From assembly GCA_027032075.1 (NCBI GenBank), contig JALVOC010000089.1, forward strand, positions 434,001-498,000: DNA of 64,000 bases. Direction: 5' to 3'. Source of the stretch: Chromatiales bacterium (GTDB lineage: Bacteria; Pseudomonadota; Gammaproteobacteria; UBA6429; Thiohalophilaceae). Numbering within the stretch: position 1 is the first letter of the stretch; each line of letters begins with the position of its first letter. The notes beneath the pieces were generated by a model. The model was not told the origin of the DNA. It made no database searches and saw only the letters and a list, made by a program, of their open reading frames with translations. A program made the position numbers and the translations under genes. Shown here piece by piece: positions 21,022 through 30,268 of the stretch.

Positions 21022-22530
21022 ATGAATATCCTTGTAAGCTGGCTCGGCCAGACCGATCTAAATGCTGCTGCAGGTGATGAACGCACCGGTCTGGGCCCAG
21101 TGGGCCAGGCCGTCACTGAGCGACCCTTTGACCTCGTTGTTCTGCTCAGCAACTATCCCAAATCAGACTCGGCAAATTATGTGACCTGGATTGAAGGCCG
21201 TACCAAGGCGGCTGTGGAACTCAACCTTATCGAACTCTCCGGCCCTACCCACTTCGGTGAAATTTATCAGGCGGTCACTAGAACGGTCAGTGCGCTGCTT
21301 GCCAAGCACGGTGACACTGCCCGCTTGACCTTCCACCTCAGCCCAGGCACACCTGCTATGTCGGCAGTCTGGATCATTGTTGCCAAAACACGTTATGGCG
21401 CTGAGCTCATCGAATCATCGAGGCAACAGGGTGTGCGCACGGCAAACGTACCGTTCGACATCTCCGCCGAGTTCGTACCGGAAGTTTACCGGCGTGCCGA
21501 CCAGGATCTGGCACGACTAAGCGCTGGTCTTACTGAAGAAGCGCCTGAGTTCTCCGACATCATCCACCGCAGCCCGGTGATGCGCCGCGTCATCGAGAAA
21601 GCGCAAAAAGTGGCTCCGCGTTCTGTGCCTATCCTCATCGAAGGAGAAAGCGGTACCGGCAAGGAGATGTTGGCACGAGCAATCCATCGCACCGGCACGC
21701 GCCGAGACAACGCTTTCATTGCAGTCAACTGCGGCGCCATCTCCCATGAACTTGCAGAATCTGAGCTATTCGGGCACAAAAAAGGCGCGTTTACCGGTGC
21801 CACCACAGACCGAGTTGGCTACTTTGAAGCCGCTGACGGAGGGACACTATTTCTCGACGAAATCGGCGAGCTATCACTTGAGCTTCAGGTAAAATTGCTG
21901 CGAGTCTTACAGGAGCGTCAGGTCGTCCGTGTTGGCACCACGACACCGATACCCGTGAATATCAGAATCATCGCCGCGACAAATCGCACACTAACAGATG
22001 AGGTCATATCAGGCCGATTCCGTGAGGACCTTTTTTTCCGCATCGCGGTTGCCATGATAAAGCTCCCACCTCTGAGGGTAAGAAAAGGTGATTTTACCCT
22101 CCTTGTCGACTACCTGCTCGAACGTTTCAATGCCGAAAGTGCCGCAGATCCCGCGTGGGAAAAAAAGCAGCTTTCGCCATCCGCAAGAAACCAGCTGCAA
22201 CGTCACGCCTGGCCTGGCAACATCCGCGAGCTGGCGAACACATTGACCAGAGCAGCGGTATGGTCAACCGGATCAACCATCACCGGTCAGGACATCGCCG
22301 AGGCACTACTCGAACTTCCCACATCGGCCGATGCTGATGAAGGCATCTTGAATCGTCCAATTGAAGATGGCGTCAATCTTCCTGGTCTTTTGCAGGAAGT
22401 CGCCAGCCACTATCTGCGACGGGCTTTAGAGGCAACGGCTGGCAATAAAAGCAGAGCGGCGGAACTTGTCGGCCTATCTAGTTACCAGACACTATCGAAC
22501 TGGATGCAGAAATACGGCGTGGATTCGTGA
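21022..22530 (+). CDS. RtcR-like sigma-54 activator with N-terminal CARF-type domain
   Basis: A 502-residue enhancer-binding protein. Residues 1-160 resemble the CARF domain of RtcR: an initial strand MNILVSWLG, then LTFHLSPGTPAMSAVW near residue 112 matching the ligand-loop region, and YGAELIESS. The AAA+ domain has Walker A GESGTGKE near 210, the sigma-54 contact loop GAFTGA near 255, and Walker B GGTLFLDEIGEL. A Fis-type helix-turn-helix closes the protein (GNKSRAAELVGL). I chose the ATG at 21022 because homology starts there. Known CARF domains bind cyclic oligoadenylates or RNA-derived nucleotides; the ligand here is unknown. It is divergent from the ARPP-1 gene, and convergent with the defence operon, and no rtcBA genes are adjacent. 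Confidence 0.88.
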   Translation: MNILVSWLGQTDLNAAAGDERTGLGPVGQAVTERPFDLVVLLSNYPKSDSANYVTWIEGRTKAAVELNLIELSGPTHFGEIYQAVTRTVSALLAKHGDTARLTFHLSPGTPAMSAVWIIVAKTRYGAELIESSRQQGVRTANVPFDISAEFVPEVYRRADQDLARLSAGLTEEAPEFSDIIHRSPVMRRVIEKAQKVAPRSVPILIEGESGTGKEMLARAIHRTGTRRDNAFIAVNCGAISHELAESELFGHKKGAFTGATTDRVGYFEAADGGTLFLDEIGELSLELQVKLLRVLQERQVVRVGTTTPIPVNIRIIAATNRTLTDEVISGRFREDLFFRIAVAMIKLPPLRVRKGDFTLLVDYLLERFNAESAADPAWEKKQLSPSARNQLQRHAWPGNIRELANTLTRAAVWSTGSTITGQDIAEALLELPTSADADEGILNRPIEDGVNLPGLLQEVASHYLRRALEATAGNKSRAAELVGLSSYQTLSNWMQKYGVDS

Positions 22531-22549
22531 CAGTGTTCCGTTTCACCTT

Positions 22550-23455
22550 TCAGCGTGACACTGTATGAAAGGGACTGCCAGAAGAATAGCGATCCCACAG
22601 CTGCTTCCATCCTGCATAGCCCTCACGCTGAATTCGCACTTCGTTTGGCGAAGGCCCGCCATCCCATTCGTCGAGACCTTGTCCATATGTTAGAGCACCG
22701 ATGTTCGTGACGATGTGCCTATCATGCATTTCTGCTTCAGGCCATCGAACAAATGAAAGAGAAAGACCTCGGGGCAGATGTGACTTTAAACGGGTTTCAA
22801 CAAGGTGTTGAAAATGACCCTCGGCTATACGGTCAGATACATGGTATTCAAGCCGCTGTAACCCAATATCCGCAGGGCGGCTAACGATATCCTCCAGTAA
22901 TGCTATTAATGGATTGCGGAATCTACCTTTGCCAGGGTCAAAATATGGGTCAACAAAGATGATGTGTTGCGCAAGTGATAACAACGGCGCCGCTGGTTCG
23001 GACATCTTGGACGCCTCTCTCTCAACGACGCGCGTGTTTTCATTTTCCCAATATTGCGGTGTGGCTAATAGATTATCTTCCTGGATAAAGTGATCATCGG
23101 GTAATGCCACGGCGTCTTCGTTATCTCGAAACACGATTGCATGAAAGGCGCGATGTGCATGCTCCTTCACTGCATTTTCCAGCCAATTGTGGGCTCCATT
23201 CCATTGGCGCCCGGAACGGGAATATAGTGTTGGAGCTGTGAGATGTTTCAAGGATTCCTTGATACGCTTTTTCTCCACATCACCGCATCCAGACTTGCGT
23301 ATTGCCTCCAGGACAGCCCGCTTCCACCGCCTTGGATAATCGGCTATCAAGCGTCCCTTTTCAGGACCAAAACTCTGTTGGAAGAATCTGTAATCCTTCC
23401 AGTTATCCAACAGTGCGGGATCTAACGCATATTCGTAAATCATACAGACACTCAA
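22550..23455 (-). CDS. MIT_C/PLD-like domain protein of a putative defence operon
   Basis: A 301-residue cytoplasmic protein. The C-terminal third contains HIIFVDPYFDPG near residue 165 and MHDRHIVTNIGALTYGQGLDE near 243, a pattern (HDRxI...N.G....GxGLD) that recalls the phospholipase-D-like MIT_C domain of MITD1 and related bacterial proteins. The N-terminal half is unfamiliar and mostly helical, with YPRRWKRAVLEAI. Its start overlaps the stop of the DUF3696 ATPase gene by four bases, so the two products are probably partners. A nuclease or binding role is inference. Confidence 0.62.
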   Translation of the reverse strand: MSVCMIYEYALDPALLDNWKDYRFFQQSFGPEKGRLIADYPRRWKRAVLEAIRKSGCGDVEKKRIKESLKHLTAPTLYSRSGRQWNGAHNWLENAVKEHAHRAFHAIVFRDNEDAVALPDDHFIQEDNLLATPQYWENENTRVVEREASKMSEPAAPLLSLAQHIIFVDPYFDPGKGRFRNPLIALLEDIVSRPADIGLQRLEYHVSDRIAEGHFQHLVETRLKSHLPRGLSLSFVRWPEAEMHDRHIVTNIGALTYGQGLDEWDGGPSPNEVRIQREGYAGWKQLWDRYSSGSPFHTVSR

Positions 23456-25170
23456 AAAAGTTCATCGTCACGTTCTTCAAAGAACCCTGCCGGCCATCGC
23501 TCAAGAAATTCGCCCTCCTCACTAATCGGCAGAGGCGTCAATTCAACACCGTGCTCGGTGCTTTGCACGTAGATCACCGCCACTTGCTCAGGTTTCAGGG
23601 TGGGAGCGCCGGGTGGTAGTTCATCTTCAGCGGTTTCCCGTATCCTTCGCAGGAAGCGGAGCATTAGATGTTCGCTATGGGTTTCCAGAAGATAAATGCC
23701 ATCATTGTTCTCAAGCTCGGAAGCAAAGAGATCGCCTAGTGATACCTGGAGCGCGGGGTGGATATGCAGCTCGGGCTGCTCAACTGCGAGTATCCCTGAA
23801 CGCTGCCAGATTGCCCCCACAAGAATGGGTATCACCTGAGATATACCAACACCGATATCCTGCGGGAACACCTCGAGATCGGTTTTCGCTTCACGTATCG
23901 CCACACGGGTGTGAACAGGAAGCGACTGAAACAGCTCACCCAGGTCATCCTCATCCAAAATCAATCCCTGTTCAATAGCTAAGGTGATCGGATGATCAAC
24001 AGCAAGCTCCCGGTACCGATGCTGTGTGACCGAATAACCGGAGTTGAGTTTGTCATCACCCGTCAGCCAATCATTAACCTTCTCCAGAAACCCTGAATCT
24101 GCATTGTGCAACACATCCCAGGCGGCTGTGCCACGCGCCCAGCGCGACACATCCGGTGAACGGCGATAAGCAGGATGTCGGGAGGGAACCTCCCGCAAGG
24201 GTCCGATATAGATCAACTTATCCAACTCACGGCGGACAAGATCAATGGGGCCAGCAATTAGCCCACTGAATATGGAGGTGATTAATAACTCAGATGCAAG
24301 AGGATGATCAATAACAGGTCCAAACCGCTCATCTGTTGATGCCCAGGCACTTGATGCTATTTCGAGTCTTTTTTCACTTGCAGGTAATGCGTCTTTTTGC
24401 CCTGTTAACCCTATGGGACCATATTTCGACGCGGATCTTGTGTATCTGGCCTCCTCAATCAATTGATCTATATTACTCAGATCAATATCACTCAAATCGG
24501 CATCATAATTCGGTTCCACATTATCAACCGGTAGCTCCTCAGCCTTAAATGCCCCCATAAGAAGCTCATCAGTTAGCCAAACTCTTTCCTGTGAACTTTC
24601 ATCTTCGCCAGTCAGCCATGGTGTAAAAATGGGGTGTGCAAGTGATGATAGAGTTAAATTTACGTCACGCGCATCCATGGTAGATTCAATTTCTGCAAAA
24701 CTCTCATAATTCACCTCAAAGTCAACTTTCTGGATAATCGGTCGATTAAGCCTCTCACTCCATTTTATTGAAATAGTGAAAGCAGCCTGCTGAATATTAG
24801 TAAGCCAGGGATCTGGAAATGCTTGAAACTCCCATGATTCCAGCACATAGCTCTCACTCTCGGAAAGGTAATCAGGTACAACCATTTCAGATAAATCCAA
24901 TTCAAACCCGATTTTCAATACTTTATTGTAATTATGTCCATTTACCAGATTTCTAAAACCGCCCAGATCCATCCACTCGCCACCGAGCAAGGTACGATCC
25001 GGATCCAGATTGTGGCGCTCAAGAATTTCACGGGTATAGACCAGTGCCTGCAAAACCGTACTCTTGCCCGCGCTATTGGGGCCAAACAGCAATGTAATCG
25101 GCTTGAACTCGATGCGAACCGGCTCGGCGATACCTTTGAAGTTTTCCAGCGTTAGCGCTTTGATGATCAT
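23452..25170 (-). CDS. ABC-type ATPase with DUF3696 (OLD/RecF-like)
   Basis: A 572-residue ATPase of the SMC/RecF clan. Walker A GPNSAGKS is at residues 31-38; the signature-like VGISQVIPIL is near 435, Walker B ILAVEQPELHIHP is near 452, and the His switch LLETHSEHLMLRFLRR is near 490. The ending LPISEEGEFLERWPAGFFEERDDELF is the DUF3696 pattern. No TOPRIM domain is visible, unlike OLD nucleases. It starts 8 bp after the GmrSD-like gene and overlaps the next gene by four bases, so it is the central gene of a three-gene operon, presumably an energy-using sensor or switch. Confidence 0.88.
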   Translation of the reverse strand: MIIKALTLENFKGIAEPVRIEFKPITLLFGPNSAGKSTVLQALVYTREILERHNLDPDRTLLGGEWMDLGGFRNLVNGHNYNKVLKIGFELDLSEMVVPDYLSESESYVLESWEFQAFPDPWLTNIQQAAFTISIKWSERLNRPIIQKVDFEVNYESFAEIESTMDARDVNLTLSSLAHPIFTPWLTGEDESSQERVWLTDELLMGAFKAEELPVDNVEPNYDADLSDIDLSNIDQLIEEARYTRSASKYGPIGLTGQKDALPASEKRLEIASSAWASTDERFGPVIDHPLASELLITSIFSGLIAGPIDLVRRELDKLIYIGPLREVPSRHPAYRRSPDVSRWARGTAAWDVLHNADSGFLEKVNDWLTGDDKLNSGYSVTQHRYRELAVDHPITLAIEQGLILDEDDLGELFQSLPVHTRVAIREAKTDLEVFPQDIGVGISQVIPILVGAIWQRSGILAVEQPELHIHPALQVSLGDLFASELENNDGIYLLETHSEHLMLRFLRRIRETAEDELPPGAPTLKPEQVAVIYVQSTEHGVELTPLPISEEGEFLERWPAGFFEERDDELF

Positions 25171-25178
25171 TCCGTTAC

Positions 25179-26975
25179 CTACAGGGAGAAGTAATAATCT
25201 TTCAATTTGGCAGCAATGGACCCGCGCCGTTCAGCCAGAAAATCCTCGTACTCAAACAGGCTTCCATCGAGAAACTCGGTGGGTATGGCGTTTTCTTCAA
25301 GATTCACGCGCATGTCTTTCCCATCGGAGATGCTGCCATAGACGAGATCACCGCCTTCGCATTGCTGGCGGACCTTTTCCATATATTCCTGGGGCGGTTC
25401 ATTGCCGATGGCAATATTAATCTCCTGCTGGGTATAGACATAGTTCGCTACCTGGTTGTATTCAGAACGCTTGAGGCCAAGCTTTTTTTTCAGGTAATCG
25501 CGGGGGAAGATGTGGTGAACATCGCCTCGGTGTTCCAGCATGCTGCGTACCGTGATATCCCTTGACAGAAAACCACGGGCGTTGGCTTTCACCTGCGAGG
25601 CGATAAAGCACTTGAAGGCCGGATGATTACCGTTGGATGTTCGCAACGCCTGTACCAGGCCGACACTCCAGAAGGTATCTGAAAGCTCCGCCGCCTCTAC
25701 CTGCCCAAGGTATTCACCAAAATCGCCCGAGTCGATGCGGCGGATGTCCTGTTCGAAACGGGTCTCCACCTGACCGGAATAACGACCGATGAGCAGCGAA
25801 AGGACAAACCAGCGACGAACATACTGTTCGATCCGATCGGCCGGGTAACTGTCGCGCCTGAGCTTGAGATAGAGCGCATAAGCAAAATTTAGGGCGCTCT
25901 GCCGGCTCTGCAACAGGGAACTGTCCACGAAGCCTGCCGACTTGATAATCATGAGAAAACGCTTGAAATTGGTCTCGTTCATAAACTCCATAACACCCTT
26001 ATTCAGGGTCTCGAACGAGGCTGCGGCAATCTCATCCTCATAGGTTCGGGTCTCGAAATTTCGCCCGGATAGCAGGCCCACCAGATCGGCCAGCTTGCCG
26101 CGAGCGAACTGGGAGACAAAGGCCACGCGCAGCATGTCACTATAGGACGGGTCGTAAAGGTCATCATTCTCGTTGCGCAGCCAGCGCATGGCATGGAAAT
26201 AGTCGGTCTTTGCAAAATCCGGATCATTGCCCTCGATGAAGGCATAGAACTCCGGTGCTACGGCCAGATGGCAGAAATAGTCGATGGCCTTGCGCAACAC
26301 ATTGCCGCCATAGGTCTCGTTGGCGGCAATCTTGGACATAGCAAAATCCGCCTGGCTGAGGGTCACGCCTTCGCGGTTGATGCGGATGAAGATCTCGGTC
26401 ACCGTCTCGATATCCAGCTCCGCCGCCAGCTCGATCAGGCCAATCTGCTTCTTGGTGATGCCGGTCAGCTGGGTAAAGACCTTCTCCAGCGTCTCCTCGT
26501 CCACCTCGGGGTTGGCCTCACGGTACTGCCGAATCAACTTCAGCAACCCGACCTCGCCCTGCATAACCGGCGCGATATCGGCAATCCAGGCCTTGTCCTT
26601 CTCAATTGCCGGGTTGGTGACCTCGAAACGTTCCTCCTTGGGGTTGAAGGCAATGCGGATACGCACCTGCTTGTATTCCTTGTTGACGACCTGCTGGCCG
26701 ACCAGCGCAGCGGAAAGTGCAGTGATACGCTGCTGACCGTCGATTAGAACCTTTTTCCCTGCGGATATGGAGCCGTCCTTGAGGCGAACATCAGGATTCT
26801 TCCAGACGATGATGTAGCCCACTGGGTAGCCCTGATAGAGACTGTCCAGCAGATCGCGTACCTGGCTGGCATCCCAGACAAAGGGCCGCTGAATCTCAGG
26901 GATGGCAATCTCCCCGGACTTAACCCAGGCGAGCAGGGTTTCAATGAGGTGCTGGTTAACTGCGTATTTTTGCAT
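25179..26975 (-). CDS. GmrSD-like restriction protein (DUF262 + DUF1524 HNH)
   Basis: A 598-residue fusion of the two GmrSD halves. The DUF262 (ParB-like) domain shows [22 protein letters not shown] near residue 22, [10 protein letters not shown], and [13 protein letters not shown] near 78. The C-terminal DUF1524 domain carries the HNH motif [15 protein letters not shown] near 487. GmrSD enzymes cut glucosylated hydroxymethylcytosine DNA of phages; whether this one reads a base modification is unknown. It leads an operon with an ATPase and a MIT_C-like protein, which is not the usual solo arrangement. Confidence 0.9.
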   Translation of the reverse strand: MQKYAVNQHLIETLLAWVKSGEIAIPEIQRPFVWDASQVRDLLDSLYQGYPVGYIIVWKNPDVRLKDGSISAGKKVLIDGQQRITALSAALVGQQVVNKEYKQVRIRIAFNPKEERFEVTNPAIEKDKAWIADIAPVMQGEVGLLKLIRQYREANPEVDEETLEKVFTQLTGITKKQIGLIELAAELDIETVTEIFIRINREGVTLSQADFAMSKIAANETYGGNVLRKAIDYFCHLAVAPEFYAFIEGNDPDFAKTDYFHAMRWLRNENDDLYDPSYSDMLRVAFVSQFARGKLADLVGLLSGRNFETRTYEDEIAAASFETLNKGVMEFMNETNFKRFLMIIKSAGFVDSSLLQSRQSALNFAYALYLKLRRDSYPADRIEQYVRRWFVLSLLIGRYSGQVETRFEQDIRRIDSGDFGEYLGQVEAAELSDTFWSVGLVQALRTSNGNHPAFKCFIASQVKANARGFLSRDITVRSMLEHRGDVHHIFPRDYLKKKLGLKRSEYNQVANYVYTQQEINIAIGNEPPQEYMEKVRQQCEGGDLVYGSISDGKDMRVNLEENAIPTEFLDGSLFEYEDFLAERRGSIAAKLKDYYFSL

Positions 26976-26990
26976 AATTTATTTTCCTTT

Positions 26991-27017
26991 CACCGCAGAG
27001 GCACAGAGGCGCTGAGA
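26991..27017. repeat. palindromic defence-island repeat, copy 1 (half-unit)
   Basis: A single arm reading CACCGCAGAGGCACAGAGGC and on, matching the start of the longer hairpin repeats at 31859 and 31968. It sits 15 bp upstream of the GmrSD-like start. Confidence 0.7.
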
Positions 27018-27173
27018 TTCGTTAATCTGACCAACTACCTCTCGGAATGTGTGGGAAATTGAGTATTTTTTCATCAGTCAAACAACGGTCAAACAAAATT
27101 AGATAAATTATTTTATTATTTTCAATATGTTACGAAACACCCACCCTAACCGAAACCACATCAGTCAAGCAAA

Positions 27174-28640
27174 CTATGCCCAAAACGGGATGTACCGCAT
27201 CGCCTTGGCGCCAACATCTGGGTCATAGGCTTGTATTAACCCCTTTCTAATCGCCTGCTTGATTATACGACTGACCATCGCGCTGTTTTTGGCATCAATA
27301 CCAAAACGCTCTCTCAAAGAGGTGTTATTCATTGGCTCTGAACTCACATATTTGAGGCAGCAATGGAGGTAGCAGGCATGGATACGGTTTTCCATGTCCA
27401 TATCCTTGAATTCCTTATGGCCAAATAACGTGGCACGTGTATGCTCGGGTGTGGCTTCAAATGTTGGGGCAGGCAACTGATAAAATTCAGTTTCAAAAAC
27501 GACCTTGTCAATGCCACTACCTCGTTCTTCGCAAACACCAATACGGCGCAACAAGGAAGCAAGTGCTTCATTCCGGCTACGAGGCGGGCTATCAAGAAAA
27601 CGTTGTGTCTCTACAAGAGGAACACCTGGGTTAGTAATTTCCATTCGATCGGTGAATATTTCGATCATTGGCCCGGTACCTGTAATAGTGAAATCCTGAT
27701 GAATGAGGGCATTGGCAACCAGTTCTCGAATAGCCAGTTCAGGAAACATAGGGACGGACTTACGCAACGCCTGGCCGATAACTTCATTTTCTGGCAACAG
27801 ATTATTGATAAAACCAATCAAGCCTTCAAATCCTGATGCATAGCCCTTATTCCCATCAATCTCCCGAATGGTTTCAATCCGGTTATTGCCTTTGTAAAGA
27901 ATAACCCGAACTGCTTTACGAGCCAGACGAGAAAAACTATCCAAGCGCTTGGCAAATAACACTGCACCGAGATTGGTAATATTCCACCGACCACTGTCAG
28001 GTTTAGAAATCAGCCTTTCTGCTTCAAGAGCATCTAAAATTCCCACTCGATTATCAGGCAAAGGCATGTGCATGAGATCGAAATAAGCGGGATAGTCCAG
28101 AAGATTCAAAACCTGATCACTGCTTAGATTTTCTGCCGCCATTTGAAGCTCAAATGGCACCTTGTCAAAGACGCGCCATAGCGCTCGCTCCTTTGCAGGA
28201 TGATCTTTCAGTTTCTTCTTGTAGGAACCAATACGAATGTATTCCACCCCATCAAATTGCACCGGCACATGATTGGCAGCTGCAATTTCCAAAATAACGA
28301 AATGTTTCTCGTCGATATCAAATTCATGAAACTGAAAATGAATCTTGGGAGAAACCTTCTGCAACAGCCAACTCTCCAGCTCTTGCTGTTTGTATCGTGC
28401 AGTCGATGATCTAAAAGATGTGCCTAACAAAGCGTGATTATCATTTGATATCCCCCACACCAAATAGGCACATTGTTTACCCTGCAAAGCAGCCGAATTG
28501 GCCAGCGCGGAGATGTATTCCCCCAAAGGCTTAGGATCTGCATTGTTGTGCTTGAACTCCACCCATTCCGTTTCTTTTGGAAGACCGCATAATTCCCGTA
28601 ACAGGCTGACAAGTTGATCTGAGGTTTGTTGGTTTGTCAT
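27174..28640 (-). CDS. Schlafen AlbA_2 / RecG-like ATP-binding protein
   Basis: A 488-residue protein. The N-terminal AlbA_2 (Schlafen) domain has TEWVEFKHNNADPKPLGEYISALANSA near residue 20, AYLVWGISND near 58, and a YIRIGSYKKKL motif. A GHKL-type ATPase follows, with FPELAIRELVANALIHQDF near 300 and MEITNPG near 330. The C-terminus is a winged helix region (SLRERFGIDAKNSAMVSRIIKQAIRKGL). Such proteins act as transcription regulators or in phage defence; the role here is not known. It lies downstream of hsdS in the defence island. Confidence 0.84.
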   Translation of the reverse strand: MTNQQTSDQLVSLLRELCGLPKETEWVEFKHNNADPKPLGEYISALANSAALQGKQCAYLVWGISNDNHALLGTSFRSSTARYKQQELESWLLQKVSPKIHFQFHEFDIDEKHFVILEIAAANHVPVQFDGVEYIRIGSYKKKLKDHPAKERALWRVFDKVPFELQMAAENLSSDQVLNLLDYPAYFDLMHMPLPDNRVGILDALEAERLISKPDSGRWNITNLGAVLFAKRLDSFSRLARKAVRVILYKGNNRIETIREIDGNKGYASGFEGLIGFINNLLPENEVIGQALRKSVPMFPELAIRELVANALIHQDFTITGTGPMIEIFTDRMEITNPGVPLVETQRFLDSPPRSRNEALASLLRRIGVCEERGSGIDKVVFETEFYQLPAPTFEATPEHTRATLFGHKEFKDMDMENRIHACYLHCCLKYVSSEPMNNTSLRERFGIDAKNSAMVSRIIKQAIRKGLIQAYDPDVGAKAMRYIPFWA

Positions 28641-28641
28641 T

Positions 28642-29004
28642 TTAGTACTTCACTGTCTGAATGATTTCACCACAGAGGCACGGAGTTTTTTTGTTGGTTT
28701 TATGAACCGCAGAGGCGCAGAGTGCTTTGTGTGTGGAATCACAGATCACCTCGTTACTGTACTGCGACAGGCGTATGGGTTGCGCCTGGTCAGGAACCCC
28801 GGTGCCGATCATGCGCTGCTGGTTGTCACCCCAGTCCACTCGGATAGACAAGTTGCTGAGATAGGTGTCGGTTGTAGATGCCGTTACAGAAAGGTGCAGA
28901 TTGATGACGAGGGTGTAGCCGCCAACGCCGGGTAGGCCATGCACACTGATGCGCCGTGCTTCCGCGAGGCGGTGTCCGCTTGGCTGTTCGATACTAATAC
29001 CCAC
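28642..29004 (-). CDS. hypothetical ORF between hsdS and the AlbA_2 gene, doubtful
   Basis: A 120-codon frame that ends directly before the AlbA_2 gene. Its last third is encoded by two arms of the dispersed repeat (giving CLCGEIIQTVKY), so the end is not ancestral. The first part, with HGLPGVGGYTLVINLHLSV and TDTYLSNLSIRVDWG, does not match a family I know. It might be the remnant of an older gene. If it is not coding, 28641-29019 holds only repeats and unassigned DNA. Confidence 0.25.
   Translation of the reverse strand: MGISIEQPSGHRLAEARRISVHGLPGVGGYTLVINLHLSVTASTTDTYLSNLSIRVDWGDNQQRMIGTGVPDQAQPIRLSQYSNEVICDSTHKALCASAVHKTNKKTPCLCGEIIQTVKY
28669..28723. repeat. palindromic defence-island repeat, copy 2
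   Basis: Two direct arms, CACCACAGAGGCACGGAG and AACCGCAGAGGCGCAGAG, separated by a T-rich spacer. They are of the same family as the repeats around the GxxExxY gene and lie just upstream of the AlbA_2 start. Confidence 0.75.
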
Positions 29005-29019
29005 CTTGCGCCCCCGGCA

Positions 29020-30207
29020 TTACAATTCACCTCGGAAGGCGCGTTGGCTTAGAGAACCAAATAAACCAGCGCCTTTTTCGAGTGCGCGCTTATGTAGAAC
29101 GGACATCTCATGCGACCTGAGGATAATTTCCGAAAACTTCTTCTGCAAAGACATTGGCGGAACCAATATCTTAAGGCTTTTCAAGTTAACGATTTTTAGT
29201 TCTGCGAAGGTTGTACCAGAAGCAATTTTCGAATAATTTGCCAAAAACAAAGTCTTTAAATGATTTCTCAAATACTCACTGTTTACTTTTTCCTCATCAA
29301 CCTTTATCCAGAGAACACGCCCGTCCTTAAAGTAGAAGGGCTGCTCATGATCTACCTTCCAGATTCGACCATCATGGCATATCGATGGAAGCAACAAATC
29401 GCCCACCCTTGGAACACCGGAATCTTTCTTTAATTTTTCGTAGTGTTCTTCAGATATAAATAACTCTGGCAAAATATCTTCATTGTCACCAAGCTGACCT
29501 ACTTCAGTGCCCCGGAAAAAAGGAACTCCCGATTCCGTAAGCTCATCCACAAATACTCTCTTGCTGGAACCCACTCCACAAACCTTGCCAAGCTCAACCA
29601 TATCCCACCCTTTTGGATTGGTCACCGGATCCCCAAACATATCCAGAAACACGGAGCGGAGGAATTCGTCGGCGAGCTGGATGGTTTGCTGGCGTTTGCG
29701 GCGGATGGCGTCTGCCTTGTCGAGGATGGCGGCGATGCGTTTTTGTTCATTTGGGTTATAAAGAGGGACCTTTAATCGTGAAACGTCACGTGGATATAAA
29801 TGAATACCCTTTACAAGTTTCTTAATTTTGAACCTCGTAGAAGGTGACTGTATCCAATGCCATACAAAAGAAGAATCAATATGCTCCTTATTAGCTCTTA
29901 CTATTAGCCATTCACCCGTAGCTATTGCCCCTTCTACTTCCTCGGTAGCGAAATACCCCTTTGAACCGACATAATCAGCATTGTGAGCTGCGTTCAAGAT
30001 AAGTATGTCGCCTTTTTTAATTTTCTTTGCAGAATGCCGCTCGGCAAAGCCTTCATCAACAAATGATTCAAACTCCCCACGGAACAGTCCATCCTCCGTG
30101 ACATCTTTTATTTTTAGAACTGGATGACCAGATGATCTCTGTTCAACCTTTGATGGTGTTTTCCCGTTAAATACTTCGCACACGTCAACTAAGGGAGTCT
30201 GGATCAT
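29020..30207 (-). CDS. hsdS: type I restriction-modification specificity subunit
   Basis: A 395-residue specificity protein with two target-recognition domains. The first runs from residue 1 to about 150 and ends in LKVPLYNPNEQKRIAAILDKADAIRRKRQ, the conserved central coiled coil. The second runs from about 200 to 370, beginning with NPKGWDMVELGKV and ending with LKSLKILVPPMSLQKKFSEII. It decides the DNA sequence recognised by both HsdM and HsdR. An AGAGGAG ribosome site precedes the ATG. It follows hsdM by 61 bp, most of which is repeat sequence. Confidence 0.94.
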   Translation of the reverse strand: MIQTPLVDVCEVFNGKTPSKVEQRSSGHPVLKIKDVTEDGLFRGEFESFVDEGFAERHSAKKIKKGDILILNAAHNADYVGSKGYFATEEVEGAIATGEWLIVRANKEHIDSSFVWHWIQSPSTRFKIKKLVKGIHLYPRDVSRLKVPLYNPNEQKRIAAILDKADAIRRKRQQTIQLADEFLRSVFLDMFGDPVTNPKGWDMVELGKVCGVGSSKRVFVDELTESGVPFFRGTEVGQLGDNEDILPELFISEEHYEKLKKDSGVPRVGDLLLPSICHDGRIWKVDHEQPFYFKDGRVLWIKVDEEKVNSEYLRNHLKTLFLANYSKIASGTTFAELKIVNLKSLKILVPPMSLQKKFSEIILRSHEMSVLHKRALEKGAGLFGSLSQRAFRGEL

Positions 30208-30227
30208 CTCAATCTCCTCTCTAACAA

Positions 30228-30256
30228 ACCCTCTGCATCTCCGCGCCTCTGCGGTT
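30228..30256. repeat. palindromic defence-island repeat, copy 3 (half-unit)
   Basis: An inverted-orientation arm ending CGCGCCTCTGCGGTTC lies in the short gap between hsdM and hsdS. Confidence 0.7.
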
Positions 30257-30268
30257 CAAAAACAAAAA

